From Butyriboletus loyo (lineage: Eukaryota > Basidiomycota > Agaricomycetes > Boletales > Boletaceae): a DNA stretch of 41,671 nucleotides. The DNA lies in NCBI GenBank assembly GCA_038093515.1, contig JBBPSI010000213.1, positions 1-41,671 on the forward strand, given 5' to 3'. Of the stretch, positions 40,944 through 41,671 are shown piece by piece. Numbering within the stretch: the first letter of the stretch is position 1; each line of letters begins with the position of its first letter. The notes beneath the pieces are model-generated. The model did not search any database. It was not told the origin of the DNA and saw only the letters and a list, made by a program, of their open reading frames with translations. Made by a program: the position numbers and the translations under genes.

Positions 40944-41096
40944 TACAAGTTGGGTACGGAACTCTTGATGGAGCAGGGTTGCGGAGATGTTGAAATCGTA
41001 TTGTGACTGAGTGGCACATTTAGAACAAAACGCTTTGAAAGTGGGCCAAGTCAAAGGTCTTTATTCACCAACCACCAAACTGTAGTGGACAAAGCG

Positions 41097-41104
41097 TATA
41101 TAAA
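41097..41104 (+). promoter_or_regulatory. TATA box
   Basis: TATATAAA lies 106 bp upstream of the ATG at 41210 and supports a promoter for the small gene there. Confidence 0.45.
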
Positions 41105-41209
41105 GTGACAAGGAATGGATGGAAAGACAAAGACACTCCCGCAGTACAGTGCCTGGCCATTGGGATCAACCCTCCTTTGCGAACACATAGTCACCCGTGT
41201 ACATTAACG

Positions 41210-41641
41210 ATGGCGACTTACCACTCTGCCGATGCGCGGACGGCACTCATGGCAACTTACATTGCACGGTACGCGAACCCGCGGGCGGGAATACGGTTTA
41301 CGTCACCGGCGGTATGCTCGCCCGGATCGAGGGAGTGGGATGGTGACAAGGAGAAAGAGGGATCAAAAGATCGAATTGGAGGCTGCTTCGAGGCGCGAGG
41401 GAGAACGATATACAACGCGGATAAGACGACGTGTAGGTGGAGAGGAAAGGAGAAGTGCGGTGCGTTGAGAGAGCTGGAGCGGATCGATGGGGAGGAGGAG
41501 CGACGAAAGCAACGTGGAGAGCAGTTCTTGATGGCGGCGAGGGGGGACTTTGATGAGCGGACGGAGGGAGGGTCGGGAAAGGACACGGACGCGGATGTGG
41601 CGACGGCGGAGGAAATGTTTGCATTGTATATCCATATTTAA
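41210..41641 (+). CDS. Hypothetical small charged protein
   Basis: A 143-codon frame starts MATYHSADARTALMATYIAR and ends YIHI with TAA at 41639. It is Lys/Glu/Arg-rich in its second half (ELERIDGEEERRKQRGEQFL), probably helical. A TATA box lies upstream. There is no recognisable domain or signal peptide. The minus strand is also open but Pro/Ser-rich without motifs, as expected for a shadow. Support is moderate. Confidence 0.45.
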   Translation: MATYHSADARTALMATYIARYANPRAGIRFTSPAVCSPGSREWDGDKEKEGSKDRIGGCFEARGRTIYNADKTTCRWRGKEKCGALRELERIDGEEERRKQRGEQFLMAARGDFDERTEGGSGKDTDADVATAEEMFALYIHI

Positions 41642-41671
41642 AAATATTTATTACGAACGCCACCGAAAGCA

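Noticed and set aside
1..41671. tRNA, rRNA or small RNA genes
   Set aside because: I did not see a convincing cloverleaf, A/B box pair or rRNA core sequence by eye; a tRNAscan-SE and Infernal search would be needed to exclude them.

Overview
The window looks like nuclear DNA from a filamentous basidiomycete, probably an Agaricomycete. The genes are split by many 45-75 nt introns with GTRNGY donors, and the protein set is typical of such fungi: HET-domain proteins, a DUF6533 membrane protein, a Kre9/Knh1-like GPI protein, SGNH and class 3 lipases, and a double-domain Vps10. The extracellular lipases, HET genes and repeats would fit the Rhizoctonia/Ceratobasidium side, but that placement is a guess. 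All gene models were spliced by eye from the genomic sequence.

Layout. 1-1.0 kb: two solo LTRs of different families in opposite orientation, with overlapping target-site duplications. 1.1-1.8 kb: decayed ORFs and a possible HET scrap. 1.8-3.5 kb: a class 3 lipase gene (-). 4.6-6.4 kb: RPB7 (-) divergent from a small Ser/Pro-rich gene (+). 7.0-12.4 kb: a complete VPS10 sorting receptor (-). 13.2-14.0 kb: relics of a divergent HET gene pair. 14.1-15.7 kb: a second lipase copy (+); the two lipase segments form inverted arms around RPB7 and VPS10. 16.2-17.3 kb: a J-domain membrane protein (-). 18.2-21.4 kb: two intact divergent HET genes. 22-24.3 kb: the Pol III subunit RPC25/RPC8 (-) divergent from a Rim2-like mitochondrial carrier (+). 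24.6-26.6 kb: mitochondrial GatA (-). 27.1-28.8 kb: a polysaccharide deacetylase (+). 29.1-31.2 kb: a carboxylesterase (+). 31.5-32.4 kb: a Kre9-like GPI protein (-). 32.9-33.8 kb: RNase H2 subunit C (-). 33.9-34.8 kb: an SGNH esterase (-). 35.4-36.6 kb: a DUF6533 protein (-). 36.6-39.4 kb: gene-poor and repeat-rich, with a G-rich minisatellite split by a solo LTR. 39.4-40.9 kb: a chimeric, 5'-truncated nitrilase whose first exon is split by another solo LTR. 41.2-41.6 kb: a small hypothetical gene.

The core consists of housekeeping genes (two Rpb7-family polymerase subunits, Vps10, GatA, Rim2, RNase H2C) interspersed with fast-evolving genes (HET pair, lipases, nitrilase chimera). I see no biosynthetic cluster or operon-like unit. 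The most distinctive content is structural: four solo LTRs each with a perfect 5-bp duplication, a hairpin in one LTR family with a compensatory change, an inverted lipase duplication, a duplicated and decaying HET pair, and an in-frame fusion of an unknown Cys/His-rich N-terminus to a nitrilase missing its catalytic Glu region.
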